Positions 41,621 to 51,020 are shown, counted from the stretch's first letter. The stretch is DNA of 64,000 nt from Chitinophaga sp. GbtcB8 (GCF_019091455.1 NZ_JAGXJN010000002.1:372001-436000), one strand, 5' to 3'. Numbers and translations: made by a program. Notes: generated by a model from the sequence alone, not told the origin.

Positions 41621-42864
41621 GTTGCCTGGATTTGAGACACTTCCTGCGCCACCTGATTGAACAACTGTTGTATGGCCTCAGGAACAGGGGTGTTATATTT
41701 AGATTCATATACGCGGGTAAAAACATCCAGGGGTTTCAGCTCATTTAATCTATCATGTGAAAAAGGCTGTTCCTGTGTTGCCCCGGCGCTGGCGTTGCGG
41801 TAACGGGAATCGATCTTTGTTAGCCGCACATGCTTGCCTGCCGACGCCTTTTCTACCTGATGCCGGAGAGAAGGTTCCGGGCCATCGAGCAACACGCACA
41901 CCTGCAGGTAAGGGGGGAAGCCGGGATCACCATTGGTATCGGGTAATTGCTGTAAGGCTAATAATACGTCTGGTAAGGAGCTATGGGTTGACGGTACACG
42001 CAGTAGCGGGATGGCCAAAGGAACTTCGATGGGCTGCGGGCTACTGATCCCTTTTTCGTTCAGCGTAAAAACCAGGACCTGGTGTTTGTAATGCAGTTCG
42101 GAAAAGGACATGGGCAGCGGGCTGCCGCAGTACCGGATATGTTCTTTGCCGCCAATGCGCTGCGCTTTATGGATATGCCCCAGCGCTACGTAATTAATAT
42201 CTTCATGAAAGGATGCCGGGGAGATATGTTCTACACCACCCATGATGAGCCTTTCTGTAGTGTCCAGATCTGTTATCTCCGCTTGCTGTGTATGCAGGTG
42301 CCCCATGCAAATGATGGCCTGGCCATTTTGCTTTTTGGCAAGAGCATGTTGGTAAACTTGCTGGTATAAAGCGGCAATGCCTTCTGCATAGGGATTATCA
42401 GCGTTGGGAATAACGGGATAGTCTCCAATACGGAGGAAGGGGATGGCCAAACACCAGGCCTTAGTGGCGCCTGTTTGATCTTTTAAAGGGATGATCAGCT
42501 TTTCATAATCGATATTGCCTGCTTCATCTTTTTCTATTAAACCGATAATGTGAATGTTGGACGATTCCAGCAGCGGTTTAGGAGATTCCAACCGCGGGGC
42601 GGAATCGTGATTGCCGGCGGTAACGATTATTTGCAGGTGAGGATTGGCTTTAGTGGCCTGGTTCAGGAAGCGGTAAAACATTTTTACCGCTGCTGCTGAT
42701 GGATTGGACTGATCAAATACATCTCCGCTAATTAACAAAACCCCGACCTGTTCATCCTTTATTGTTTGTACTAACCAATAGAGGAACTGCTGGTGTTCAT
42801 AAGTGCGGTCATGTCCATGAAACAATTGGCCAATATGCCAATCGGCTGTATGGAGAACTTTCAT
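41617..42864 (-). CDS. sbcD: SbcD exonuclease (Mre11-like)
   Basis: The 415-residue protein has every metallophosphatase motif of SbcD: ADWHIG at residues 7-12, ISGDVFDQ near 46, TAGNHDSAPRLES near 80, CMGHLHTQQ near 188 and YVALGHIHKAQ near 225. The C-terminal capping domain (residues 270-390) is normal in size. It is the Mn-dependent nuclease subunit of SbcCD, which cuts DNA hairpins and blocked ends. It is the first gene of the four-gene operon; the transcript probably starts from the TATATTTG promoter about 160 bp upstream. SbcD alone is a housekeeping protein in many bacteria, so the operon could also be an ordinary sbcDC pair with two defence genes added behind. Confidence 0.96.
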   Translation of the reverse strand: MKVLHTADWHIGQLFHGHDRTYEHQQFLYWLVQTIKDEQVGVLLISGDVFDQSNPSAAAVKMFYRFLNQATKANPHLQIIVTAGNHDSAPRLESPKPLLESSNIHIIGLIEKDEAGNIDYEKLIIPLKDQTGATKAWCLAIPFLRIGDYPVIPNADNPYAEGIAALYQQVYQHALAKKQNGQAIICMGHLHTQQAEITDLDTTERLIMGGVEHISPASFHEDINYVALGHIHKAQRIGGKEHIRYCGSPLPMSFSELHYKHQVLVFTLNEKGISSPQPIEVPLAIPLLRVPSTHSSLPDVLLALQQLPDTNGDPGFPPYLQVCVLLDGPEPSLRHQVEKASAGKHVRLTKIDSRYRNASAGATQEQPFSHDRLNELKPLDVFTRVYESKYNTPVPEAIQQLFNQVAQEVSQIQAT

Positions 42865-43030
42865 AATAGGAATTATATTGTCGCCTTAAACAATGGGAAT
42901 CTTACATTGCTACCTTATAGTGTAGCGGGAACCTGGAATGATTATTTCATATTTGGTACAGGATTAAACTTATAAATACTCTTGGTTATTTTATCTCTCG
43001 AATGCGCTGGTTGTGGTAATCAGACGTTAA

Positions 43031-43061
43031 CAAATATATTCAAAAACAAGTTAATTAACAA
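43031..43061 (-). promoter_or_regulatory. Promoter of the sbcD-sbcC-RloC-Hhe operon
   Basis: On the minus strand TTG (43061-43059) is followed after 20 bp by TAtaTTTG (43038-43031). The start point would be near 43024 and the leader about 160 nt. The rest of the 323-bp gap 42865-43187 holds the GH3 terminator and AT-rich sequence; no gene was seen in it. Confidence 0.45.
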
Positions 43062-43112
43062 TTAAGAATTAATAATTAATAAGATTGGAGCGAGTGAATT
43101 GTGAAAAAGTGT

Positions 43113-43149
43113 TTAAAAAATGCCGGTACACTTTTTAGATTGTACCGGC
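43113..43149 (-). terminator. Intrinsic terminator of the GH3 operon
   Basis: GCCGGTACA at 43122-43130 pairs with TGTACCGGC at 43141-43149. On the minus strand it is followed by a run of six T (43120-43115). Confidence 0.85.
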
Positions 43150-43187
43150 CAGACTGAATGAAAACACAACTAAAGTAAGGTTGATAA

Positions 43188-45548
43188 TTATTCTACAGCG
43201 AGGTCTATCTTTTGTACGTCGGTGCTGTTAGGGCCTGTGAAGATTTCCACAGTGCCGGGTTCTACACCGTACTTCATGTCTTTGTTCCAGTAAGCAAGTT
43301 TGGTGCGATCTAATTTAAAAGAAACCGTTTTTGTTTCACCGGGCTCCAGGGGAATGCGGGCGAAGTCTTTGAGCTCCTTTACAGGCCTTGTTACGGAAGC
43401 TACTTTCTGGTGAATGTATAATTGCACTATTTCATCTCCTTTACGGGTGCCCCTGTTGGTTACGTTTACGGTGATGGTAACAGCGCCGTTCTTTTTCATT
43501 GTTGAATCAGATACCTGCGGGGCTGCGTAGCTGTAGGTGGTATAACTGCGGCCGTAACCGAAGGGGTAGAGCGGCGTGTTTTGTTCCGTTAGGTAGGGGA
43601 AGAACTGCGCGCTGGGCTTGTGGTTGTAATAGATGGGTACCTGGCCGGCGGAGCGGGGATAACTGATGGCGAGCTTGCCGGAAGGGTTTACATCGCCGAA
43701 GAGGATGTTGGCGAAAGCGTTGCCGGCTTCTTCGCCGGTGAACCAGCCGTCTACGATGGCGGGCACGTTTTCAGCAATCCAGTTGATAGATAAAGGGCGA
43801 CCATGGGCCAGGTATACCATGGTGGGTTTGCCGGTGGCCATGATGGCTTTTACCAGCTCCTCCTGCTGGGATTGGAGGTTGAGATCTGTTTGGTCGCCGG
43901 GGTGGTTGGCCCATGCTTCGCGGCCCAGCTGTTCGTTTTCGCCGATGGCGATGATGATGAAGTCTGATTGTTTGGCGACTTGTACTGCTTCGTTTATGAG
44001 ACGCAGGTTTTCTTCTTTGGAGGGCCAGTGTGCGGTATCAATGTACTGATAGTTGTTGTGGCTGATGGTATCGCCGTTGGTGGTGAGCTTGACGCCCTGG
44101 GCGTAGAGGACTTCATACTGACCATCGGCTTTGTTCTTTAAACCATCTAACAGGGATACATTGTGACGTGGAATACCGGAGTAATCACCTAAATAGTTTA
44201 CTGCGGCACAGGGACCTATGACGGCGATCTTTTTGTACTGGTCTTTTTTGATGGGGAGGAAGTTGTTATCGTTCTTTAATAGTACCATGGACTTTTCTGC
44301 GGCTTCCAGGGCCAGTGGTGTGCCTTCGTTGGAGGCCATGAGCTGCTGTGCTTTTTCAAGCGAAGCGGTATCCTGTTCAAATAAGCCTAAATCGAATTTC
44401 AGGCGGAGGATGTAAGCTACGGCGCTATCCAGCTCTTTCATGGGCAGCTTCTTTTCTTTGATGAGGGGTTCCAGGAAAGTGTAGTTCTTGCCGTAAGGAA
44501 GATCTATTGTTACGCCGGCGTTAAAGGCGGTGAGGGCGGCTGATTTGGTATCTGCAGCAATGAGGTGTTTTTGCCAAAGCTGATCGATGGCGAACCAGTC
44601 GGAAACCACCACGCCGTTGAACTTCCATTCTTTGCGGAGTACGTCTGTTAACAGCCATTTATTGGCATGGGAGGGAATATCATCTACCTCACAATAGGAG
44701 GCCATTATGGATGTAGGTTTGGAGCGGTTGATGGCCAGGCGGAAGGATTCCATGTGAATCTCCCGCAGATCGCGGATGGAGACATTGGTGGGGCCCTGGT
44801 TATTGGCGCCTTCTGAACCGCCATGACCGGTGAATGTTTTGAGACAGGCGCCTACATGATCCTGCGTAACCTTACCATTACTGCTGCCCTGGAAACCGCG
44901 TACCACAGCACTGCCTAATACACCACAGAGGTAAGGATCTTCGCCAAAGGTTTCGCCGGTGCGGCCCCAGCGGGGATCGCGGCAAACGTCTACGATGGGA
45001 GCCAGGACCACATCCGTGCCTTTGGAGCGGCATTCACGGCTAACATAATCATATACCCGTTGTACTAAGGCGGTATCCCAGGAGCAGGCAAAACCTATGC
45101 TATGCGGAAAGGCATCAGCACCGGGGGCCAGGAGGCCATGGTGGGCTTCGTCCAGGAAAATAACGGGGATGCCTAAACGGGTATTTTTACGCAGCCATTG
45201 TTGCAGCGCATTGCGGCGGTGGATGGTGTTTGCTGCAGTGGCCTTAAAATCGGGGTTCATCATGCCGATGCCGTAACGGAACATGGAATCCATTTTAAAG
45301 GCATTGGCCTGCATGGCATTGTCTATAATGGGGCGGCCAAAGTGCATGCTGCGTACCTGGGCTATTTTTTCCTCCAGCGTCATACGAGGAAGCAGGTCGG
45401 CTACCCGTTTGGCAGTTGGCAGGCTGGCGTTCTTATAGGCAGGTACAGGGATGTGTTTATCATTTTTAATGGCAAGGGGTTGTGCCATAACGTGGACCGC
45501 TATATTACATAGCAGGAGGAGCCATACTGGCTTTAAAAGACACTTCAT
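43188..45548 (-). CDS. Glycoside hydrolase family 3 beta-glucosidase/xylosidase
   Basis: The 786-residue protein begins with a signal peptide ending AVHVMAQ. The GH3 N-terminal barrel has GIPVIFLDEAHHG, DPRWGRTGETFGEDPYL, KTFTGHGGSEGANNQ and the nucleophile region VVVSDWFAIDQLW (Asp near residue 318). The C-terminal alpha/beta sandwich has KKIAVIGPCA and IAIGENEQLGREAW, and a fibronectin-III-like domain begins near residue 670 (VTNRGTRKGDEIVQLYI). Such enzymes release glucose or xylose from the non-reducing ends of oligosaccharides, here in the periplasm. The start lies 44 bp inside the upstream isomerase gene, which is unusual, but the signal peptide requires this start. It is last in the operon behind a sugar porter, and terminates at the hairpin downstream. 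Confidence 0.93.
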   Translation of the reverse strand: MKCLLKPVWLLLLCNIAVHVMAQPLAIKNDKHIPVPAYKNASLPTAKRVADLLPRMTLEEKIAQVRSMHFGRPIIDNAMQANAFKMDSMFRYGIGMMNPDFKATAANTIHRRNALQQWLRKNTRLGIPVIFLDEAHHGLLAPGADAFPHSIGFACSWDTALVQRVYDYVSRECRSKGTDVVLAPIVDVCRDPRWGRTGETFGEDPYLCGVLGSAVVRGFQGSSNGKVTQDHVGACLKTFTGHGGSEGANNQGPTNVSIRDLREIHMESFRLAINRSKPTSIMASYCEVDDIPSHANKWLLTDVLRKEWKFNGVVVSDWFAIDQLWQKHLIAADTKSAALTAFNAGVTIDLPYGKNYTFLEPLIKEKKLPMKELDSAVAYILRLKFDLGLFEQDTASLEKAQQLMASNEGTPLALEAAEKSMVLLKNDNNFLPIKKDQYKKIAVIGPCAAVNYLGDYSGIPRHNVSLLDGLKNKADGQYEVLYAQGVKLTTNGDTISHNNYQYIDTAHWPSKEENLRLINEAVQVAKQSDFIIIAIGENEQLGREAWANHPGDQTDLNLQSQQEELVKAIMATGKPTMVYLAHGRPLSINWIAENVPAIVDGWFTGEEAGNAFANILFGDVNPSGKLAISYPRSAGQVPIYYNHKPSAQFFPYLTEQNTPLYPFGYGRSYTTYSYAAPQVSDSTMKKNGAVTITVNVTNRGTRKGDEIVQLYIHQKVASVTRPVKELKDFARIPLEPGETKTVSFKLDRTKLAYWNKDMKYGVEPGTVEIFTGPNSTDVQKIDLAVE

Positions 45549-46368
45549 TTTTGTAGTTGTATCTGTTCTTTAATAAGTGCATGATGTAACTGTTCACCTC
45601 CCATTGGTTGGCTATGGGCTGGCCGGTAACGGGATTGTGCACCATGTAAGGGAAGGGACCAAACTCCGGGCTAATGGTAAGCTGAGCGTTGGGCGACTGC
45701 TGTTCTTTAAGCTGCACTACCTGATCCCACCAGGAGAGGTGTTTGTTCAGCGCCTCCTGCCATTCCGGGGCGCGGGGATCGGGTACCTGGGGGCCTTCCG
45801 GGTAACCTACACGGGCGTGGATGTGCTCTGTTCTTTCAATGGCCAGCTGCATGGCGGAGGGCTGATCATCCAGGAAAGACTCTGCTACATTTACCCAATG
45901 GGAGGCATCCAGTGTGAGCCGCAGATCCGGGATCTTTTCCAGGTAGGCTTTGGTGATATGGGCGGCAAAGGAGAACTTATTGCGGTGCGTTTCGTGCAGC
46001 ACCTGCAAACCGCTGGCGGCAGCGGCTTCAATGAGCACTTTGTTCTGTTCAAAGCTGAAGAAGTCTTTGCCGGTTTGAGAATTCACTTTAAACGGTTGGT
46101 AAGCCCTGATCCTTAACAGCCAGTTACAATAAAGATCATAATGCTCCGTAAAATTGGCGGTGTAGGTATCAAAATGCTGGGGAAGAATGACCAGGCTGTT
46201 TTTAACTGCAGCGTTCCAGGCGTTATCCAGCTCTTTAGGAGAGGTATCGGATGCAATAGCATATTCAATACCATCGTAACCTTCCTGTTTTACGTTGTGG
46301 CAAAAATCTTCCCAGGGCATATGTTCGCTTCCCCAGCGGGGGCAAAAGAAAAGTACTTGCAAAGCCAT
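45505..46368 (-). CDS. Sugar phosphate isomerase/epimerase (xylose-isomerase-like TIM barrel)
   Basis: The 287-residue protein fits the AP_endonuc_2 TIM-barrel family. Likely metal ligands are the Glu in VLHETHRNK, the Asp in TLDASHWV, the His in EHIHARVG and the Glu in ISPEFGPFPY. The family isomerises or epimerises sugars, inositols or ketonic acids with a divalent metal in the cytosol. The start codon shares one base with the preceding stop (TAATG), and the 3' end overlaps the GH3 start by 44 bp, so translation coupling is likely. Together with the dioxygenase-like gene and the sugar porter it suggests intracellular processing of an imported, modified sugar. The substrate is unknown. Confidence 0.85.
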   Translation of the reverse strand: MALQVLFFCPRWGSEHMPWEDFCHNVKQEGYDGIEYAIASDTSPKELDNAWNAAVKNSLVILPQHFDTYTANFTEHYDLYCNWLLRIRAYQPFKVNSQTGKDFFSFEQNKVLIEAAAASGLQVLHETHRNKFSFAAHITKAYLEKIPDLRLTLDASHWVNVAESFLDDQPSAMQLAIERTEHIHARVGYPEGPQVPDPRAPEWQEALNKHLSWWDQVVQLKEQQSPNAQLTISPEFGPFPYMVHNPVTGQPIANQWEVNSYIMHLLKNRYNYKNEVSFKASMAPPAM

Positions 46369-47207
46369 TATAATTCAGTTTTGATTTTAAGTACTTCGGG
46401 GCGGAGGTAGGGTTTGTTGGCATCTACGGTGCCTTTATGAGCATAGGGATCGTGGCCGGCTACCAGCACAATATCACGGAGGTCTTCTGTGGGTGGCAGG
46501 TGGCCGTCCTGATCCCAGGGCAGCATGGATTCCGCGCTCATGTAGTGATTGACCAATGCGGTGCGGAAGTGATCTTTTGTTTTGTTGCGCAAAGAGCAGT
46601 GCAGGGTGTAACCGTTGAAGAACACTACGGAGCCGGCTTTTACTTCTACCGGGATCTTGTTCTTTTCGTATTGGGATACATCTATGGTATCTACATCGGC
46701 ATATTCCGGTGAGCTGTTCTTTACGCGGGGCATAATATAACCGGGGCGGCCGGGAATGATCCAGAGGCAACCGTTTTCCACGGAGGCATCGTCGATGGCG
46801 ATCCATACGCCGACGAGGGACCTATCGCGGGTAGGGATGTAGTATTCATCCTGGTGCCAGGACTGGCCGGCTTTCCCGGGAGATTTTACAAAGAGCATGG
46901 ACTGCATGCATTTCATGTTGGGGCTCACGATCTTTGTAAGGATCTCCACGATGTTGCGGTTAAACAATGAGTTGTGGATGACCTTTGAGATCTTGTGCGG
47001 GAAGTGGATGGCCACATATTTTTTGAGCACGTCTTCATCGGGTTCGTTATCATCTACGTCTACCATACCATCTATATGTCCGCGGTGTCCGCGGAAGATG
47101 GCGGCGGTTTCTTTTTTCAGGTTGGCAATGTCTGTTTGTGACAATAGGTTTGGTATGACCAGGTAACCCTGGTCCTGGTACTGTTTGATATTTTCGGGAG
47201 TGATCAT
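46368..47207 (-). CDS. Phytanoyl-CoA dioxygenase (PhyH) family protein
   Basis: The 279-residue protein has the PhyH double-stranded beta-helix. The iron ligands are His and Asp in SWHQDEYY near residue 117 and a distal His in YTLHCSLRNK near 200; FRTALVNHY contains the Arg that would bind 2-oxoglutarate. The start region ITPENIKQYQDQGYLVIPNLLS is typical. PhyH enzymes hydroxylate small substrates using Fe(II), oxygen and 2-oxoglutarate. In Bacteroidota they often lie beside sugar transporters and isomerases, suggesting oxidation of a sugar or cyclitol. It lies 11 bp after the porter gene and one base before the isomerase, inside one operon. The function is an inference from context. Confidence 0.88.
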   Translation of the reverse strand: MITPENIKQYQDQGYLVIPNLLSQTDIANLKKETAAIFRGHRGHIDGMVDVDDNEPDEDVLKKYVAIHFPHKISKVIHNSLFNRNIVEILTKIVSPNMKCMQSMLFVKSPGKAGQSWHQDEYYIPTRDRSLVGVWIAIDDASVENGCLWIIPGRPGYIMPRVKNSSPEYADVDTIDVSQYEKNKIPVEVKAGSVVFFNGYTLHCSLRNKTKDHFRTALVNHYMSAESMLPWDQDGHLPPTEDLRDIVLVAGHDPYAHKGTVDANKPYLRPEVLKIKTEL

Positions 47208-47218
47208 GTTTTGAAGTT

Positions 47219-48607
47219 TTAGAAAGGTTTAATAAACAGGTGCTCTATTTCCTCAAGGGAGCGACCCTTGGTTTCTTTCACTTTTAAGAGCATATAGAAA
47301 AATGCAATTGCACATAAAACAGCATAACAGAAAAGGGTGAGGGGCGTGCCAAGGTGTTTGGTCATAACGGGGAAACTGCCGGCAATGATAAAATCCGCCA
47401 GCCATAACGCTAAGGTAGCTATGGACATGGCGAGACCGCGGATGCGGTTGGGAAAGATCTCGGAGAGATACACCCAGGTAACGGCGCCCAGGGTGCAGCC
47501 GAAAGCGCCTACATAGGCCAGCATACCAATGAGTACGATGTAGTTGTGGAAGTATTTATACTGGAAACAGGTAGCTACCACGATGAGTGAAATACCCATG
47601 ATACAGCTGCCGGCCAGCAGGAACTTTTTGCGGCCTACTTTATCTACCAGGCCAATGGCAATGAAGGTAGAGATAACATTTACCACACCGATGCCAATGG
47701 TCTGTAACATGGAGGAAGAAGTATCCATGCCCATTTCTTTAAAGATCACCGGGGCATAATACAGGATGGCATTGATGCCGGTAACCTGCTGGAATACGGC
47801 TACCAGGATGCCGATGAATAATACCGGGCGGTAGGTTTTTGTAAAAATAAGTTTGAGCGGGGCATGTGTTTCCTGCTGAAAGCTATTTTCAATGGCGGCT
47901 ATTTCGGTAATTGCTGCAGCGCTGCCGGATGTTTTGTTAAGTATGTCGATGGCTTCTTTTTTACGGCCCTGTTTCATGAGCCAGCGCGGGGTTTCCGGTA
48001 CAGCTAATAATAAGAACAAGAACAGGAGGGAGGGGGCGGCCTGTGAGGCAAACATCCAGCGCCAGTTATCAGGACCGGTAGCATCTAATAAATAGTTAGA
48101 GAAGTAGGCGAGCAGGATGCCGAACACAATGGCCAGCTGGTAACAGGCTACCAGCCTGCCACGCCAGGCTGCTGGGGCTATTTCGGCAATGTACATGGGC
48201 GATACCATGGCGGCAGCGCCTACGCCTAAACCGCCTATGAGGCGCGAGAGTATGAGTAGATATAACTGATGGGACAGACCTGCACCGATGCCGGAAATAG
48301 CAAACAGGATAGCACAGGTAATTAATACTGTGCGGCGGCCGTATTTATCTGCTAACGCGCCTGCGGCTAGTGCGCCTATGGCGCAGCCCACCAGGATAAC
48401 GCTGACGGCCCAGCCCAGGGTATATTCATCCAGCTTAAAATAAGCGGTGATGTAAGGGATGGCGCCGGAGATAATAGCGGTATCGTAGCCGAAGAGGAGG
48501 CCACCTAATGCGGCAACGCTGCTTACGGTAATGATGAAGCTATTATTTACCGGGGTTGAAGGATTAACTACCGGGGCTACCGGCGGTAATGTGGAGACTG
48601 TATTCAT
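47219..48607 (-). CDS. Sugar porter (MFS, SP family)
   Basis: The 462-residue protein has 12 TM segments and the sugar-porter signatures: GYDTAIISGAIPYI in TM1, ADKYGRRTVLI, RLIGGLGVGAAAMVSPMYIAEIAP, PETPRWLMKQGRKKEA, QQVTGINAILYYAPVIFKEMG, DKVGRKKFLLAG and SEIFPNRIRGLAMS. It would import a mono- or disaccharide with protons across the inner membrane. It is the first gene of an operon with PhyH, isomerase and GH3, and is divergent from an AraC regulator at 48813. The promoter carries the 38-bp operator followed by a weak -7 element, so activation by that AraC protein is likely. Substrate specificity cannot be read from sequence. Confidence 0.93.
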   Translation of the reverse strand: MNTVSTLPPVAPVVNPSTPVNNSFIITVSSVAALGGLLFGYDTAIISGAIPYITAYFKLDEYTLGWAVSVILVGCAIGALAAGALADKYGRRTVLITCAILFAISGIGAGLSHQLYLLILSRLIGGLGVGAAAMVSPMYIAEIAPAAWRGRLVACYQLAIVFGILLAYFSNYLLDATGPDNWRWMFASQAAPSLLFLFLLLAVPETPRWLMKQGRKKEAIDILNKTSGSAAAITEIAAIENSFQQETHAPLKLIFTKTYRPVLFIGILVAVFQQVTGINAILYYAPVIFKEMGMDTSSSMLQTIGIGVVNVISTFIAIGLVDKVGRKKFLLAGSCIMGISLIVVATCFQYKYFHNYIVLIGMLAYVGAFGCTLGAVTWVYLSEIFPNRIRGLAMSIATLALWLADFIIAGSFPVMTKHLGTPLTLFCYAVLCAIAFFYMLLKVKETKGRSLEEIEHLFIKPF

Positions 48608-48686
48608 ACTGTGGAATGTGCTAATGTACTAATATGCTAATACGTACTTAACATAGAAATGTACTACCAACATACATTTTCTTTTA

Positions 48687-48753
48687 CGAAAGTAAGCGAT
48701 TGCGGAGGGGAGGTATTCCATTTTCCTATTCAAAAACTAAATTATTTTAATTG
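48687..48753 (-). promoter_or_regulatory. 38-bp operator and -7 element, copy A (sugar porter operon)
   Basis: Operator at 48716-48753, from TTCCATTTTCCTATTC to TTATTTTAATTG. On the minus strand TACTTTCG at 48694-48687, a weak -7 element, lies 21 bp downstream of the operator. The start point would be near 48680, giving a leader of about 73 nt. Copy B matches at 35 of 38 positions. Confidence 0.65.
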
Positions 48754-48812
48754 ATGGGGTATGCTAAATTTTGCTAAATTGCTAAAAACGGTATAGATCT
48801 ACACATTGTCTC

Positions 48813-49661
48813 ATGCGTCCCGCGTTACAAAAATTGCCCCTGGATGAAAGCACGTCGTTTGTGGCGAAAACATTCCGCACGCCTCATTTTGAGGTGGGGT
48901 GGCATCAGCATATTGAGTATGAGCTGATCCTGTTCACGGAGGGGGCAGGGCAGAGTTTTGTGGGGAATCAAGTAGAGATGTTTGAAACCGGTGATATTTA
49001 TTTCCTGGGATCGAACCTGCCGCATACTTTTCAGAAATGGGAGCCTGATATGGTGACCAGTGCAGTGGTGGTGCAGTTTAAAGAGGACTTCTGGGGTGAA
49101 TACTTTTTACAATTACCGGAGAGTAAATACATACGGCAACTACTGGACAAATCGTTCCAGGGGCTAAAAATGCAAACACCTGTTAAAGAAAAGCTGGCGC
49201 CGCTGGTAAAAGCGCTGGAATATACCAGCGGGTTTAAACGGATCCTGCTGCTGGGGGAATGCCTGGAAATTATGGCTACACAACCTGACTATGTTACGGT
49301 ATCTACCCAAACTGTTAACTCTTTTCAACATAAAGACCGGGATAAACTGGACCGGGTTTTTCAATTTACCATTGATACTTTCCGCGACCCTATTACCGTT
49401 TCACAGGCGGCGCACGTGGCGTGTATGAGCGTACCTGCGTTCTGTAATTACTTTAAACGCTGCACCAAGAAAACGTATATTGATTTCCTGAACGAGGTAC
49501 GCATCGGGTATGCCTGTAACCTGCTGCGGGAAACACAAAAAACGGTGCTGGATATTTGTTATGAAAGCGGGTATAATACCATGGCTAACTTTCACAAGCA
49601 GTTCAGGAAAATAAAACAGCTTACGCCACTACAGTACCGTAAGCTGTTTGCGGATAAATGA
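48813..49661 (+). CDS. AraC-family regulator with cupin domain, likely sugar-responsive
   Basis: The 282-residue protein has an N-terminal cupin domain (FEVGWHQHIEYELILFTEG near residue 25, ETGDIYFLGSNLPHTFQ near 57) and a C-terminal double helix-turn-helix of about residues 185-280 (SQAAHVACMSVPAFCNYFKRCTKK and the second helix pair with YESGYNTMANFHKQFRK, then LTPLQYRK). It is divergent from the sugar-porter operon, with the 38-bp operator in the 205-bp gap. The same operator lies before the second porter and the large glycoside-hydrolase-like gene. It is therefore the best candidate for the activator of all three units. This is an inference from position and architecture. Confidence 0.92.
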   Translation: MRPALQKLPLDESTSFVAKTFRTPHFEVGWHQHIEYELILFTEGAGQSFVGNQVEMFETGDIYFLGSNLPHTFQKWEPDMVTSAVVVQFKEDFWGEYFLQLPESKYIRQLLDKSFQGLKMQTPVKEKLAPLVKALEYTSGFKRILLLGECLEIMATQPDYVTVSTQTVNSFQHKDRDKLDRVFQFTIDTFRDPITVSQAAHVACMSVPAFCNYFKRCTKKTYIDFLNEVRIGYACNLLRETQKTVLDICYESGYNTMANFHKQFRKIKQLTPLQYRKLFADK

Positions 49662-49673
49662 ATGAGAGCTGCC

Positions 49674-50981
49674 TTAAACGGGCTTTGATGTTCCCCCTGC
49701 TGAATGATCTTTTGTTTCCTGTACTTTAATGTATATGAGCAGTGTAAAAATTATACATATAGTGAGATAACAGAGCAGCGTAACGGGCATGCCCATGTAT
49801 TTGTTCATTGCAGGAAAGCTGGCGCTAACGGCAAAATCTGCCAGCCATAAGGCAAGAATAGCTATGGACATGGCCCTCCCGCGGATGATACCGGGAAAGA
49901 TCTCCGTGAGGTATAACCAGGTAACCGTACCCAGGGTGCAGCTAAAGGCCGCCACATACAAAAGCAGGAATAAGAAACTACCAAAGACATATCCATTCCG
50001 GAAACAAACTGCCAGTATGGCTAACAGACCGCCCATGAGCGAAATGCCGCATAACATAACATTTTTTCTGTTCATTTTATCAGCCACAAAGATTATTACA
50101 ACGGCTGCTGCCAGTGTTATTACTCCTATAAAGATGGTTTGCCGGAATGCTACCGCTGCATCGGCGCCCAATTCCTTAAAGATCAGCGGGGCATAATACA
50201 GGACCACATTAATGCCTGTAACCTGCTGGCATACTGCTACCAGGATACCGATAAACAACAGCTGGCTGTAAGGCGGGGAAAAAAGGTCTTTAAAAGGAAT
50301 GGGCTCCATTTTAAAAAAAACTTTTCCATCATGCTTCGTTGATACCACGATACCCTTTACTGCATCATAAGGCATTTCCGGCAGCCTGTATACCAGGAGC
50401 CCAAACAATACCGGGAAGGCGAGCTGTGAAGCCAGCATCCAGCTCCAGTTATTTGGCCCGGTGCCATATAAGGAGCTACAGGAAAAATAGGCCAGTAAAA
50501 TACCGGTTATAATAGCTGACTGGTAACTGGCTATGAGGGTGCCTTTTAAGGAGGGTGGCGCTAATTCAGAAAGATACAAAGGAGATAATAATGCGATTGC
50601 TCCTACCCCCAACCCACCAATGATACGAGACCACGTAAATGCATACAGCTGCTGAGATACAATGGCAGCTAAACCTGTAACTACAAAAAAGACGGCGCAT
50701 GCGATCAATATTTTACTCCGTCCAAATTTATCGGCCAGTACACCGGCGATTAAGGAGCCTACTGCGCAGCCAATTAACATGCAACCCACGGCCCAACCGA
50801 GCGCCCAGCCCTCCAGGTTAAAATAAGCGCTGATGTAAGGAATGGCGCCTGCAATAATACCTGTATTATACCCGAATAACAGGCCGCCAACTATTGCCAC
50901 ACAATAAACTGTGAGCTTAAACCGCTGCCCGATTTTCGGAGGTATAGAGGGGACTTCCTGTTTGGAGATAGTGGAACTCAT
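49674..50981 (-). CDS. Second sugar porter (MFS, SP family)
   Basis: The 435-residue protein has 12 TM segments and shares the SP hallmarks with the porter at 47219: GYNTGIIAGAIPYIS, ADKFGRSKILIA, RIIGGLGVGAIALLSPLYLSELAPP, CQQVTGINVVLYYAPLIFKELG and TEIFPGIIRGRAMS. The PESPRWL-type motif at the end of TM6 is degenerate (YRLPEMPYDAVKG) and the central loop is shorter. The start at 50981 is chosen because the promoter would begin the transcript near 51014, so the in-frame ATG at 51011 would be nearly leaderless. It is a single gene carrying copy B of the operator, convergent with the AraC gene (12 bp between stops). It probably imports a related sugar. Confidence 0.9.
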   Translation of the reverse strand: MSSTISKQEVPSIPPKIGQRFKLTVYCVAIVGGLLFGYNTGIIAGAIPYISAYFNLEGWALGWAVGCMLIGCAVGSLIAGVLADKFGRSKILIACAVFFVVTGLAAIVSQQLYAFTWSRIIGGLGVGAIALLSPLYLSELAPPSLKGTLIASYQSAIITGILLAYFSCSSLYGTGPNNWSWMLASQLAFPVLFGLLVYRLPEMPYDAVKGIVVSTKHDGKVFFKMEPIPFKDLFSPPYSQLLFIGILVAVCQQVTGINVVLYYAPLIFKELGADAAVAFRQTIFIGVITLAAAVVIIFVADKMNRKNVMLCGISLMGGLLAILAVCFRNGYVFGSFLFLLLYVAAFSCTLGTVTWLYLTEIFPGIIRGRAMSIAILALWLADFAVSASFPAMNKYMGMPVTLLCYLTICIIFTLLIYIKVQETKDHSAGGTSKPV

Positions 50982-51020
50982 ACGCAGAATGGTTGATTTT
51001 TTAAAGATCAATTTTCCGTG

